Positions 28,638-37,791 of a stretch of DNA of 64,000 bases are shown here, piece by piece. The translations under genes were made by a program, and so were the position numbers. The stretch comes from an uncultured Micrococcales bacterium (GTDB lineage Bacteria > Actinomycetota > Actinomycetes > Actinomycetales > Microbacteriaceae): assembly GCA_903834635.1 (NCBI GenBank), contig CAILJO010000067.1, forward strand, positions 1-64,000, in the 5' to 3' direction. The notes beneath the pieces are model-generated. The model worked only from the letters and a program-made list of their open reading frames with translations, did no database searches and was not told where the DNA came from. Every line of letters begins with the position of its first letter. Position 1 is the first letter of the stretch.

Positions 28638-29591
28638 TTACTTGTGTAGGGCTGCGTTTAGCGTGATGCCTACGCCACTGCGAGGGGTAGCCTCGACGCG
28701 GCCAGTAACAGAGTTGCGACGGAACAGCAGGTTTGCCACTCCCGACAACTCCGATGCCTTCACGGCGCGCTCGCCGCTCTCGTCGATGACGGTGACCTTG
28801 GTTCCTGCGGTCACATAGAGACCAGCCTCAACAACCGAGTCATCACCAATCGAAATTCCTACGCCGGCATTTGCGCCAAGTAACGCGCGCTCGCCGATTT
28901 TCACTCTCTCGCGGCCGCCGCCCGAGAGCGTGCCCATGATTGAGGCACCGCCGCCGATGTCAGAGCCATCGCCTACGACGACGCCCTGAGAAATGCGACC
29001 CTCCACCATTGCCACGCCGAGCGTGCCGGCGTTGAAGTTCACAAAGCCTTCGTGCATGATCGTGGTTCCGGGTGCGAGGTGAGCGCCAAGACGAACGCGC
29101 GATGCATCGGCGATGCGCACCTTCTTTGGGGTCACATAATCCAAGAGCCGCGGAAACTTGTCGATGGCGTGAATCGTAATCCCAGCGCGTTGCAGCCCTG
29201 GGCGAAGAGCATCCAGCTCATCAACGTGAACCGGACCAGCCGAGGTGAAGCCGACAATCGGCAAGGCTGGCAACAGGCCATCGAGGTTGATGGTGTTTGG
29301 TTTTACCAAAAGGTGAGACAGAAGGTGAAGGCGCAGATAGGCATCGGCGGTACTGGCAACAGGCAGAGCTAGGTCGATTTCGGTGCGCACAACCTGCACC
29401 GAAACGTTGCGGCGAGCATCTGAGCCAACTAGCGCATCGAGCTGCTTTGGAACGACCCAAAGGGCATCGGTCTTAGGGGCATCACCAAGTTGAGGGTTTG
29501 GATACCAAACGTCGAGCACGGTCGAATCGGCCGCGATGGTGGCCAAACCGTGGCCCCACGCCTTGCCTGCAATGAAATTCTCTGAAGTCAC
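28638..29591 (-). CDS. dapD: 2,3,4,5-tetrahydropyridine-2,6-dicarboxylate N-succinyltransferase
   Basis: Left-handed beta-helix hexapeptides (RLGAHLAPGTTIMHEGFVNFNAGTLGVAMVEGRISQGVVVGDGSDIGGGASIMGTLSGG). Confidence 0.93.
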   Translation of the reverse strand: MTSENFIAGKAWGHGLATIAADSTVLDVWYPNPQLGDAPKTDALWVVPKQLDALVGSDARRNVSVQVVRTEIDLALPVASTADAYLRLHLLSHLLVKPNTINLDGLLPALPIVGFTSAGPVHVDELDALRPGLQRAGITIHAIDKFPRLLDYVTPKKVRIADASRVRLGAHLAPGTTIMHEGFVNFNAGTLGVAMVEGRISQGVVVGDGSDIGGGASIMGTLSGGGRERVKIGERALLGANAGVGISIGDDSVVEAGLYVTAGTKVTVIDESGERAVKASELSGVANLLFRRNSVTGRVEATPRSGVGITLNAALHK

Positions 29592-29620
29592 AGGTCAAGG
29601 TTACAGGTAGGCTCATAGGT

Positions 29621-30700
29621 GTGACGGCTCTAACTCTCAACACTGGCGCGGATGTAATCGAACTCACCCGCGAGATTTGCGACATCGAATCGGTTTCGGG
29701 CAACGAAAAGGCGCTCGCCGATGCGATTGAAACCGCCCTGCGCTCGGCCAGCCACCTCGAAGTCATTCGTGACGGCGACGCGATTGTTGCTCGCACCAAC
29801 TTGGATCGCGACAAGCGCGTGGTCATCGCCGGTCACATCGACACGGTGCCCGTTGCTGACAACCTGCCCGTCACTCGAATGTTGCAGGACGGCAAAGATG
29901 TGCTCTGGGGCCGCGGCACCGTCGACATGAAGGCCGGCGTTGCCGTGCAGCTCAAACTTGCTGTTGAACTATCAGAACCAAACGTTGACGTCACCTGGGT
30001 TTTCTATGACCATGAAGAGGTCGAAGCGTCGTTGAACGGCCTCGGTCGTATCGCGCGCAATCGACCAGAACTTCTCGAGGCATCGTTCGCTGTGCTCTGT
30101 GAACCATCAAATGCTCAGGTCGAGGGCGGCTGCAACCGCACACTTCGCGTCGATGTTCGAACCCGCGGCGTCAAGGCTCACTCGGCTCGTCCTTGGATGG
30201 GCGAGAACGCCATTCACAAGGCTGGTGAGATCTTGACCACGCTCATGAACAACACTCCGGCATCCGTCGAAGTCGATGGTCTGGTCTATCGCGAAAGCTT
30301 GAACGCCGTGCTGATCAAGGGCGGCATCGCGACCAACGTGATTCCAGACGAAACTGTGATCACCGTCAACTACCGCTTCGCGCCATCGAAGACCGCCGAA
30401 GAGGCGTTTGACTTCATGAAGGTCTTTTTCGAAGGCTTTGAGGTCGAGCTAATCGACTCTGCCGACGGAGCGCGACCAGGCCTAGACCTGCCAGAGGCCG
30501 CAGCATTTGTGGCAGCAACCGGTTCGACTCCAAAGCCGAAATACGGCTGGACCGACGTCGCTCGTTTTAGCGCACTCGGCATTCCTGCCGTCAACTTTGG
30601 CCCTGGCGACCCAAACAAGGCTCACGCCGACGACGAGAACGTCCCTGTCGAGCAGATTCTTTCTTGCGAACACGCTCTTCGCAGCTGGCTAACCAACTAG
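29621..30700 (+). CDS. dapE: succinyl-diaminopimelate desuccinylase
   Basis: VVIAGHIDTVPVADNLP, WGRGTVDMKAGVAVQL, YDHEEVEASLNGLGR (M20 family); GTG start. Confidence 0.93.
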   Translation: MTALTLNTGADVIELTREICDIESVSGNEKALADAIETALRSASHLEVIRDGDAIVARTNLDRDKRVVIAGHIDTVPVADNLPVTRMLQDGKDVLWGRGTVDMKAGVAVQLKLAVELSEPNVDVTWVFYDHEEVEASLNGLGRIARNRPELLEASFAVLCEPSNAQVEGGCNRTLRVDVRTRGVKAHSARPWMGENAIHKAGEILTTLMNNTPASVEVDGLVYRESLNAVLIKGGIATNVIPDETVITVNYRFAPSKTAEEAFDFMKVFFEGFEVELIDSADGARPGLDLPEAAAFVAATGSTPKPKYGWTDVARFSALGIPAVNFGPGDPNKAHADDENVPVEQILSCEHALRSWLTN

Positions 30701-30702
30701 TC

Positions 30703-31899
30703 GTGACCTCGCGCCTGCAATCACTCAAGTCGCGCTGGTGGTGGCCACCGGTGCTGATTTGGGCGGCTACTCGAGCGCTCACCACCGCACTCTTTGCCAT
30801 CGTCGCATACCTGCAGGGCGCAAACTATTGGACGCCCGCGCATCCCGGTTATTTCGACTTCTTGAACATCTGGGACGTCGAGTGGTACCACCGAATCTTC
30901 GACCACGGCTACCCGTCAGTGTTGCCAACCAACCCCGATGGCTCCGCCCAGCAGAACGAGTGGGCGTTCATGCCGGCCTTTCCGTTTCTGGTGCGTGCGA
31001 TCAACGCCGTCACGGGAATTGATTGGAAGTATCTCGCGCCGATTCTGGCGACCATCTTCGGGTTCATTGCCGCAGCGCTGATTTATCGACTTCTCGCTCG
31101 AGTCATGCCAAAGCCAGCGGCACTTTGGTCGCTAACGCTAATGGGTCTCTGGTGTGCCAGCCCGGTTCTTCAAGCTGGTTATGCCGAATCGATGGGCCTT
31201 GCGCTGCTGGCAGGCGCGCTGCTTTTGATTCACGATCGAAAGTATCTTCTAGCCCTAGCACCGATAGCTTTGATGGCCTTCACCCGACCTGGGGTTCTCG
31301 CCATTGCACTGGCCATGGCCATGATTTTTGCCGATCGCCTTTGGCGCTCTAGAAACAGTCCTGCAGATTTTGCGATCGACGAGAAAGTTCGGCTGTTCGT
31401 TGCCGGCGTCGTCACTGCACTGTTGGGCCTGGCTTGGTCTTTGGTTGCCTGGCTTGCAACCGGTCGAACCGACGCCTACATCTCAACCGAGCTGGCTTGG
31501 CGTGCAGGCTACACGGGTACGCAGCACTTTGTACCGTTTCAGTCTTGGTTGATTAGCGCCAACTGGTACTTTCCAGGATTGCCCGGACTGGCAATTCTCT
31601 TGCTTCTCGTCGGGCTCGTAATCTGGAGTGTTTTTGCCAAATCGGTTATCTCTCTCGGGCTGACCATGCGCACCTGGATAGGCGCCTATTGGATCTACCT
31701 GTTTGTGTTCTTTTATCCTCAATCGAGCACGTTTAGAATCTTGATCCCAGTCTTTCCAATGCTCGCGGCACTTGGGCTGAGCACGCAAAAGGCGAGCCGT
31801 TTGGCCAAGTTTGGCATCTTGGCTAGTTTCACTGTGCTGCAACTATGTTGGCTCTTGACCTGCTGGATGTACACGGCACCCGATTTCAGCCCACCATAA
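30703..31899 (+). CDS. integral membrane glycosyltransferase (PIG-V/mannosyltransferase-like)
   Basis: Multi-TM; IWDVEWYHRIFDHGYPS...NEWAFMPAFPFLVRAI pattern of PIG-V-type mannosyltransferases; GTG 30703 (track start 30664 overlaps dapE). Confidence 0.75.
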   Translation: MTSRLQSLKSRWWWPPVLIWAATRALTTALFAIVAYLQGANYWTPAHPGYFDFLNIWDVEWYHRIFDHGYPSVLPTNPDGSAQQNEWAFMPAFPFLVRAINAVTGIDWKYLAPILATIFGFIAAALIYRLLARVMPKPAALWSLTLMGLWCASPVLQAGYAESMGLALLAGALLLIHDRKYLLALAPIALMAFTRPGVLAIALAMAMIFADRLWRSRNSPADFAIDEKVRLFVAGVVTALLGLAWSLVAWLATGRTDAYISTELAWRAGYTGTQHFVPFQSWLISANWYFPGLPGLAILLLLVGLVIWSVFAKSVISLGLTMRTWIGAYWIYLFVFFYPQSSTFRILIPVFPMLAALGLSTQKASRLAKFGILASFTVLQLCWLLTCWMYTAPDFSPP

Positions 31900-31957
31900 G
31901 GCTCTGAGCGCCTAAAAGGGTGTTCACAAAGTTGTTACCAATCCGAAACCTCTGGCT

Positions 31958-31985
31958 TGAACTCGAGGTATTTTTTGCGCAAAAT
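31958..31985 (+). promoter_or_regulatory. sigma70-like promoter overlapping perfect palindrome TTTTGCGCAAAA upstream of DUF3117 gene
   Basis: TTGAAC (31958-31963) - 16 bp - CAAAAT (31980-31985); palindrome at 31973-31984. Confidence 0.35.
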
Positions 31986-32037
31986 GTGTGAGAAAATTGA
32001 GGTTCTGGCATCGACGCCAAGCATCAAGGAGTAATAC

Positions 32038-32211
32038 ATGGCAGCAATGAAGCCACGCACCGGCGACGGTCCGATGGAAGCCGAAAAAGAACCACGCGGA
32101 CTAATCGTTCTTCGAGTGCCACTCGAAGGCGGAGGTCGTTTGGTCGTATCCGTAAACGAAGCAGAAGCAAAAGAGCTTTACGAAGTTCTTGGCGGCATCG
32201 TCAAGAAGTAG
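32038..32211 (+). CDS. DUF3117 family small protein (57 aa), absent from the supplied ORF track
   Basis: MAAMKPRTGDGPMEAEKEPRGLIVLRVPLEGGGRLVVSVNEAEAKELYEVLGGIVKK*; AAGGAG RBS upstream. Confidence 0.93.
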   Translation: MAAMKPRTGDGPMEAEKEPRGLIVLRVPLEGGGRLVVSVNEAEAKELYEVLGGIVKK

Positions 32212-32222
32212 GCGTCAAAACT

Positions 32223-32255
32223 AAAAGCCGATCACTGAATGTGGTCGGCTTTTTG
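32223..32255 (+). terminator. rho-independent terminator after DUF3117 gene
   Basis: AAAAGCCGATCAC-tgaat-GTGGTCGGCTTTTT. Confidence 0.88.
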
Positions 32256-32270
32256 GTTTAAGGTGGTGGC

Positions 32271-32299
32271 TATTTTCGTTTGCTGGCAAGCAGCAAGCC
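32271..32299 (-). repeat. 29-bp direct repeat, distal copy (duplicated 3' end of O-methyltransferase gene)
   Basis: tattttcgtttgctggcaagcagcaagcc, identical to 32305-32333; 5-bp spacer ttgtt. Confidence 0.97.
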
Positions 32300-32303
32300 T
32301 TGT

Positions 32304-32933
32304 TTATTTTCGTTTGCTGGCAAGCAGCAAGCCGTCACCAATCGGTGACATGACAGAGACGAAGTCATCGTTGTTGACAAAGAATCGAAGAGCATCACGA
32401 TACGTTGCGGTGGTTTCGTCGCGAATCGCGGGGTCTGGCACGCGGTCGCGCCAAAGTGCATGGGCGATGGCCACCACTCCACCAGGTCGCAGCAGTCGTG
32501 ATGCCTCGTGAAGTTGAAGTTCCAAAGTTTCTCGGTCGGCGTCGAGAAAAACCAAGTCATAGGCGGCATCGGCCATGTTGGACATGACCTCGCTGGCGCG
32601 CCCCTTAATCACTCGAGTGCGAGATGCAGCGATTTTGGCGTCTTTGAACGATGCCTTGGCGGCGGTCTGGTGCTCTGATTCGGTGTCGATGGTGGCCAAG
32701 ACGCAGTCATCGTTGCCGCTTAGCAACCAAAGGCCTGAGAGACCTGATCCGGTTCCGGCTTCGACAACTGCCTTGGCTCCAAGGGCCGAAACCAGCAGGG
32801 CAAGGTGAGCTCCGGTTGCGCCGGTGATGCATTCAACGCCAAGTTCTTCGGCGCGCATTCTGGCGCGCACCATGGCGTCGGCTTCGTCGACGAAGTCTTC
32901 GGCGTATTTCCAAGAATTGATTTTGTCTACCAT
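32304..32933 (-). CDS. O-methyltransferase family 3-like SAM methyltransferase
   Basis: AKAVVEAGTGSGLSGLWLLSG, DLVFLDADRETLELQLHEASRLLRPGGVVAIAHALW; ATG 32933 (track extension to 33152 overlaps tatB-like gene). Confidence 0.88.
   Translation of the reverse strand: MVDKINSWKYAEDFVDEADAMVRARMRAEELGVECITGATGAHLALLVSALGAKAVVEAGTGSGLSGLWLLSGNDDCVLATIDTESEHQTAAKASFKDAKIAASRTRVIKGRASEVMSNMADAAYDLVFLDADRETLELQLHEASRLLRPGGVVAIAHALWRDRVPDPAIRDETTATYRDALRFFVNNDDFVSVMSPIGDGLLLASKRK
32305..32333 (-). repeat. 29-bp direct repeat, genic copy
   Basis: Encodes GLLLASKRK C-terminus of the methyltransferase. Confidence 0.97.
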
Positions 32934-33009
32934 CTCAGGGCAAGCATATCCCCGCACAGCGCCGAACCCTTGGAGGCTTGCAGACTCGAACTGCGAGTAA
33001 CCTAGAAGG

Positions 33010-33354
33010 GTGTTCGGACTAAGTGGCGAAAAACTGTTGATCCTTGGGATCCTTGCAGCGTTCCTGCTAGGACCTGAGCGATTGCCAGAATACGCACGCA
33101 AACTTGCCCAGTTCATAAAGAGCCTGCGCACGATGGCCGACAACGCCAGCACTCAACTCAAGGGCGAACTCGGCGAAGGTTACGAAGATGTCGACTGGCG
33201 CAAGCTAGATCCGAGGCAGTATGACCCGCGACGCATCATTCGTGAGGCTCTCTTAGAAGACCTGCCAGATGCAGGAATCGAGTTGCCTAGGCAAAAGCCT
33301 GTGGTGCGCCTCGAAAAGGGGCAAGAGGCCCCATTCGATTCAGAGGCTACTTAG
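33010..33354 (+). CDS. Sec-independent translocase TatB-like protein
   Basis: MFGLSGEKLLILGILAAFLLGPERLPEYARKLAQFIKSLR: short N-terminal TM plus amphipathic helix. Confidence 0.85.
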   Translation: MFGLSGEKLLILGILAAFLLGPERLPEYARKLAQFIKSLRTMADNASTQLKGELGEGYEDVDWRKLDPRQYDPRRIIREALLEDLPDAGIELPRQKPVVRLEKGQEAPFDSEAT

Positions 33355-34877
33355 CCAAAACGCTTGAGCAGCGCGCTCAAAATCTTTAGCAGTGGCGCCA
33401 TGGTCTTGTAGTGACGGCCTCGCGTTGGCAAAGCAAATCCAAACTTGGCGACACCAACGGTGCGAGTGTCTGTGTAACGCAACATTCCCTGTCGGCCATT
33501 GCGACGACCCATGCCTGAATGCTTCATGCCACCCATCGGTGATCCCATAGAGGCAAACGATGCCCTGAAGCCCTCGTTGACGTTGACCGAACCGGCTTTC
33601 AATCGCGATGCCACACGGATGGCTTCGGCCTGATTGCCGACCACGCTGGCGTTGAGTCCGAACTCGGTGTCGTTTGCCTTGGCGATGGCATCTTCGATAG
33701 TCGAATAGCCTTCGACTGCGATAACAGGACCAAAAACCTCGTTCTTGAACATCTTGGCTTCGTCGTTGACGTCGACAAGCACGGTCGGTCTGAAGAAGTT
33801 TGGTCCAAGCTCTGGTTCGGTTACACCGCCCGAGAGAATTCTGGCGCCATGCTCGGTGGCGTCGGTGATGAACCCTTGAACACGTGCGAGTTGAGTGGCC
33901 GAGGTTAGGCTTCCAATGTCACTGTCGAAGTGCCCGGTCTTTCCGAGAACCAGCTCATCGGTTCTTCGAGACAACTCCGCCAAGAAGGCGTCACGGTCAG
34001 AGTTGTGAACATAAACACGCTCGGTCGAAACGCAGAGCTGACCAGCCGAGCCGAAAGCTGCGCCAATGGCAAGTTCAGCGGCGCGCCCAAGGTTTGCCCC
34101 CTGAAGCACGATCATCGGGTTCTTGCCACCAAGTTCAAGTGAATAACCAATCAGGCGCTTTGACGCGCGCTCGGCAACTAGGCGGCCGGTTGCAGTAGAA
34201 CCGGTGAAAGCAACATAGTCAACATGGTCAGTAATGGCGTTGCCGACTGCAGCACCGTCGCCCGCCACCACGGTCCATGCGTTTTCTGGCAATCCTGCTT
34301 CAACGGCTAACAGTCGACAGAACAGGGTTGTCAGAGCGGTTTGGTTGTCAGCCTTCTGAATCACAACGTTGCCGGCCGCAAGGGCAGGCAATACGTCGAG
34401 CATGGTCAGGGCCAAGGGGTAGTTCCAAGGCGTGATTACGCCAACCACACCAACTGGGTCGTGCTCAACCCAGGTCTGGGTCAAAACTGGAACACCTGCG
34501 CTGGTGCTCTCTTTCTTCATAAATTTGGCAGCCTTGCGACCGTAATAGCGAGCTGAACCGGCAGCACCAGCAAACTCCTCAAAGGCATGGGCCCGAGACT
34601 TGCCTGTTTCAAGCTGAAGAACGTCGAGCATCTTGTCTTGGTTCTTGAACATCAGGTCGTGCAGGCGCAAAAGCACCTTGGCCCGATCACGAATCGGTGT
34701 TGCACTCCAACTTGGCGCAGCCTGAATGCGAAGTTTGTTGATCGCACCCTCGACCTGCTCGGCGGTCATCTGCGGAATGTCGGCAACACGTTTGCCGCTC
34801 ACAGGGTTGATCAGGGCAAAGTGGCTGTCGGTCGCACCGAAGTGCGAGAGCAGGCTTGAGATGCTGGTATCGGTCAC
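33351..34877 (-). CDS. aldehyde dehydrogenase family (succinate-semialdehyde dehydrogenase-like)
   Basis: VITPWNYPLALTMLDVLPALAAGNVV, FTGSTATGRLVAERA, SLELGGKNPMIVL, FGSAGQLCVSTERVYV. Confidence 0.92.
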   Translation of the reverse strand: MTDTSISSLLSHFGATDSHFALINPVSGKRVADIPQMTAEQVEGAINKLRIQAAPSWSATPIRDRAKVLLRLHDLMFKNQDKMLDVLQLETGKSRAHAFEEFAGAAGSARYYGRKAAKFMKKESTSAGVPVLTQTWVEHDPVGVVGVITPWNYPLALTMLDVLPALAAGNVVIQKADNQTALTTLFCRLLAVEAGLPENAWTVVAGDGAAVGNAITDHVDYVAFTGSTATGRLVAERASKRLIGYSLELGGKNPMIVLQGANLGRAAELAIGAAFGSAGQLCVSTERVYVHNSDRDAFLAELSRRTDELVLGKTGHFDSDIGSLTSATQLARVQGFITDATEHGARILSGGVTEPELGPNFFRPTVLVDVNDEAKMFKNEVFGPVIAVEGYSTIEDAIAKANDTEFGLNASVVGNQAEAIRVASRLKAGSVNVNEGFRASFASMGSPMGGMKHSGMGRRNGRQGMLRYTDTRTVGVAKFGFALPTRGRHYKTMAPLLKILSALLKRFG

Positions 34878-35980
34878 AGGCTCAGTTTAAGTCTGCGACC
34901 CGCTAATCCGAGTGGTTCGTTGGCAATATTTTTGGCGACTTTCAGAATCACCTGAGCGGCCGAATCATCGGGATGAGACAAAACCACTGGCGCGCCAGCA
35001 TCTGAGCCTTCTCGCAAAGTCACAGACATTGGCACCTGAGCCAACAGGGCGACATCTAGGCCGCTGAGTTTGGTGAGGCGATCAGCCACTGCCTGCCCGC
35101 CTCCGGAACCAAAAATCTCCAGACGTTCACCGTTTGGTTGCTCAAGCCAAGACATGTTCTCGATCACACCAAACACGCTCTGACCCGTCTGCAGCCCAAC
35201 CGAGCCAGAACGTTCGGCCACTTCGGCTGCGGCAACTTGGGGAGTGGTCACCACGATGGTCTTGGCGGTAGGCAACAACTGGCCCAGGCTGATAGCAACG
35301 TCGCCGGTGCCTGGCGGCAGATCGACGAGCAAGAAATCTAGGTCGCCCCAATAAACGTCAACCAAAAACTGTTCGACCGCTCGGTGCAACATAGGGCCAC
35401 GCCAGGCAACTGGCTTGTTGTCGTCAAGAAACATGCCAATCGAAATGACCTTCACGCCGTGAGCAACCGGCGGCAAAATCATCTCGTCAAGTCGAGTTGG
35501 TTTGTCGGTGATACCAAGTTGCCCCGGAATGCTGAAACCAAAAATGTCGGCATCGACCAACCCAACTCGCAAACCTTGAGCAGCAAGGGCAACGGCGATG
35601 TTGGCCGTCAAACTCGACTTGCCAACTCCTCCTTTGCCAGAGCCAATCAAGAACACTCGAGTCAGAGTGTCTGCGCCAAAGGGGTTGCTGCGTGCCGCAC
35701 GACCGCCAAGCAAGTTGGCTTTGAGTTCGTCTCGCTCGATCTTTGACATGACGCTCATGTTTACGACGGCGCCATCGACAACAGTGGCAATCGCCGCTTC
35801 GACATCGCGCTGAATGCGGTCGGCGGCTGGGCAACCGGCAACGGTCAGTTTGATTTGCACGGTGGTTTCGCCAGAGGCATCGTTGATTTCGCCGACCATG
35901 CCAAGTTCGGTTATTGGGCGACGAAGCTCAGGGTCAATAACCGCTGACAGCGCGGCACGAATGTCGGCGACGCGACTCAT
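34874..35980 (-). CDS. Mrp/NBP35-family P-loop ATPase (Fe-S carrier)
   Basis: DUF59-like N-terminus (AALSAVIDPELRRPITELGMV), GSGKGGVGKSSLTANIAVALA, LVDLPPGTGDVAISLGQLLPT. Confidence 0.93.
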   Translation of the reverse strand: MSRVADIRAALSAVIDPELRRPITELGMVGEINDASGETTVQIKLTVAGCPAADRIQRDVEAAIATVVDGAVVNMSVMSKIERDELKANLLGGRAARSNPFGADTLTRVFLIGSGKGGVGKSSLTANIAVALAAQGLRVGLVDADIFGFSIPGQLGITDKPTRLDEMILPPVAHGVKVISIGMFLDDNKPVAWRGPMLHRAVEQFLVDVYWGDLDFLLVDLPPGTGDVAISLGQLLPTAKTIVVTTPQVAAAEVAERSGSVGLQTGQSVFGVIENMSWLEQPNGERLEIFGSGGGQAVADRLTKLSGLDVALLAQVPMSVTLREGSDAGAPVVLSHPDDSAAQVILKVAKNIANEPLGLAGRRLKLSL

Positions 35981-36501
35981 TTGCTCGACTTGGAGCCTTT
36001 TTCGGCCTTGTCATCGCGCAACTCTTCGAGAAGCTCGCGCATCAGGTCGCGCAGCTCATCTCGAACGAAGTCTTTGGTCGCCATGTCTTCCATTGCAATA
36101 CGCAGGGCGACAACCTCACGAGCCAAATATTCCGTGTCGGCAAGATTGCGCTCGGCACGTTGACGGTCTTGTTCAAATTTCACACGGTCGCGGTCATCCT
36201 GGCGGTTTTGAGCCAAGAGGATCAACGGTGCTGCATAGGAAGCCTGCATCGAAAGAATCAAGGTCAACAGGGTGAAGTTGGTTAGACGAGGGTCAAATTG
36301 AATGCTGGCAGGAGCCAAAGTGTTCCAGCTCAGCCAAACCGCACAAAACACGGTCATGCCAATCAAGAAACCGCCCGTACCCATGGCGCGAGCGAATGCC
36401 TCTGAGGCACGACCGAACTTCTCCTGGTCGATAGTGATTCGAGGCACGATGCGTGAACGGGTGCCAATCGGTGAATCTAGTCTGTTGCGTGAGTCAGCCA
36501 T
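35977..36501 (-). CDS. DUF1003 membrane protein
   Basis: MGTGGFLIGMTVFCAVWLSWNTLAPASIQFDPRLTNFTLLTLILSMQASYAAPLILLAQNRQDDRDR. Confidence 0.88.
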   Translation of the reverse strand: MADSRNRLDSPIGTRSRIVPRITIDQEKFGRASEAFARAMGTGGFLIGMTVFCAVWLSWNTLAPASIQFDPRLTNFTLLTLILSMQASYAAPLILLAQNRQDDRDRVKFEQDRQRAERNLADTEYLAREVVALRIAMEDMATKDFVRDELRDLMRELLEELRDDKAEKGSKSSK

Positions 36502-37745
36502 CAGGCACCTCCTTCGTCTTCAGTGCGCCAGTCTTCTGGCAGTAGGTGGTCGAGCACGTCGTCAACGGTGACCACGCCAATGAGGCAGTTCTCGTCGTCA
36601 ACAACTGGCAGTGCCACCAGGTTGTAGTTTGCAAAAGTTCGGTGAATAACCGAAATGTGGGTTGTCGCGCTAACCGGCTCGAGCTCGGTGTCTAGCAGAG
36701 TTCCAAGTCTCTCATGAGGCGGATAGCGAAGCATGCGCTGAAAGTGCACTGTGCCAAGGTATCGACCGGTAGTCGTTTCGTATGGCGGCAAGGTAACAAA
36801 CACCGATGCCGCTAGCACAGGCGAAATCGACTTGCGGCGAATCAAAGCCATAGCCTCGGCTACGGTGGCGTCGGCCGAACAGATGATTGGCTCTGTGGTC
36901 ATCAAACCACCAGCCGAAAATTCGTCGTACTGCATCAGCTTTCTGATGTCGTCGGCTTCGTCTTCGTCCATCAGTTCGAGGATCGCTTCGGTTCTTGCCT
37001 CAGGCAGGTTCGACATTAGGTCGGCTGCGTCATCTGGTTCCATTAGGTCCAAAACTTCGGCGGCACGTTCGTCGTCGAGTTCCTGAATGATTTCGATCTG
37101 CTCGTCTTCTGGAAGCTCTTCAAGAACATCAGCCAGACGCTCGTCATCGAGCTCCTCGGCAACCTCAACCATGCGCTCATCAGGCAGATCCATAAGTGCG
37201 CTTGCCAAGTCGGCAGGGCGAAGGTCAGAATATGTGGCCAAAAGCTGCGAGGCGCTCTGTGAGTCGTCTCCCATGTGGTTTTCGGTAACCTGATCCCAGT
37301 GAGCAAAAAGCGTGGTTCCTCGCGCAAATGGTGACGCCGAAGTCTTTGGTCGGCGCAAGAAAAGCTCGGTTACCTGCCAGTCGCGGTTTTTCGACTGCTC
37401 GATCGAAATGTCTTCGATGTTGGCAAAGCCGGTGCCGTCGAGAAGGTTCACCTTGCGACCCAAAATTTCGGCAACCACACGAACTTCTTGGCCACGTTGA
37501 GTGAACCTTCTGAAGTCGATTAAGCCGTTTGTGATGACCTGCCCTGGCGCAATCGAGGTCACTCTTGCGATTGGAACAAATACCCGACGGCGACCAGAAA
37601 TCTCCACAACGATGCCTGTGGCCTTAGGTGATCCCGATTTGCGGTACGCCACAAGAACGTCGATGACTTTTCCAACACGGTCTCCCGCTGGGTCAAAGAC
37701 GCCACAGCCAGCCAATCTGGCGACAAATACTCTTGTTGCGCTCAC
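36501..37745 (-). CDS. MgtE-N plus CBS-pair protein with PRC-like N-terminus (no TM channel domain)
   Basis: Repeated ELDDERLADVLEELPEDEQIEIIQELDDERAAEVLDLMEPDDAADLM helices, two CBS motifs, ends at HLLPEDWRTEDEGGA without TM segments. Confidence 0.85.
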   Translation of the reverse strand: MSATRVFVARLAGCGVFDPAGDRVGKVIDVLVAYRKSGSPKATGIVVEISGRRRVFVPIARVTSIAPGQVITNGLIDFRRFTQRGQEVRVVAEILGRKVNLLDGTGFANIEDISIEQSKNRDWQVTELFLRRPKTSASPFARGTTLFAHWDQVTENHMGDDSQSASQLLATYSDLRPADLASALMDLPDERMVEVAEELDDERLADVLEELPEDEQIEIIQELDDERAAEVLDLMEPDDAADLMSNLPEARTEAILELMDEDEADDIRKLMQYDEFSAGGLMTTEPIICSADATVAEAMALIRRKSISPVLAASVFVTLPPYETTTGRYLGTVHFQRMLRYPPHERLGTLLDTELEPVSATTHISVIHRTFANYNLVALPVVDDENCLIGVVTVDDVLDHLLPEDWRTEDEGGA

Positions 37746-37791
37746 AGAATAACCTTAGACGCTTAGTCGAAGGTCGTGGAAGAATGATCAG

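Noticed and set aside
32271-32333. CRISPR-like reading of the two 29-bp repeats
   Set aside because: Only two copies, 5-bp spacer, one copy is coding sequence and no cas genes are present
32934-33152. N-terminal extension of the O-methyltransferase ORF
   Set aside because: Overlaps the tatB-like start on the other strand; the downstream ATG gives a family-typical length
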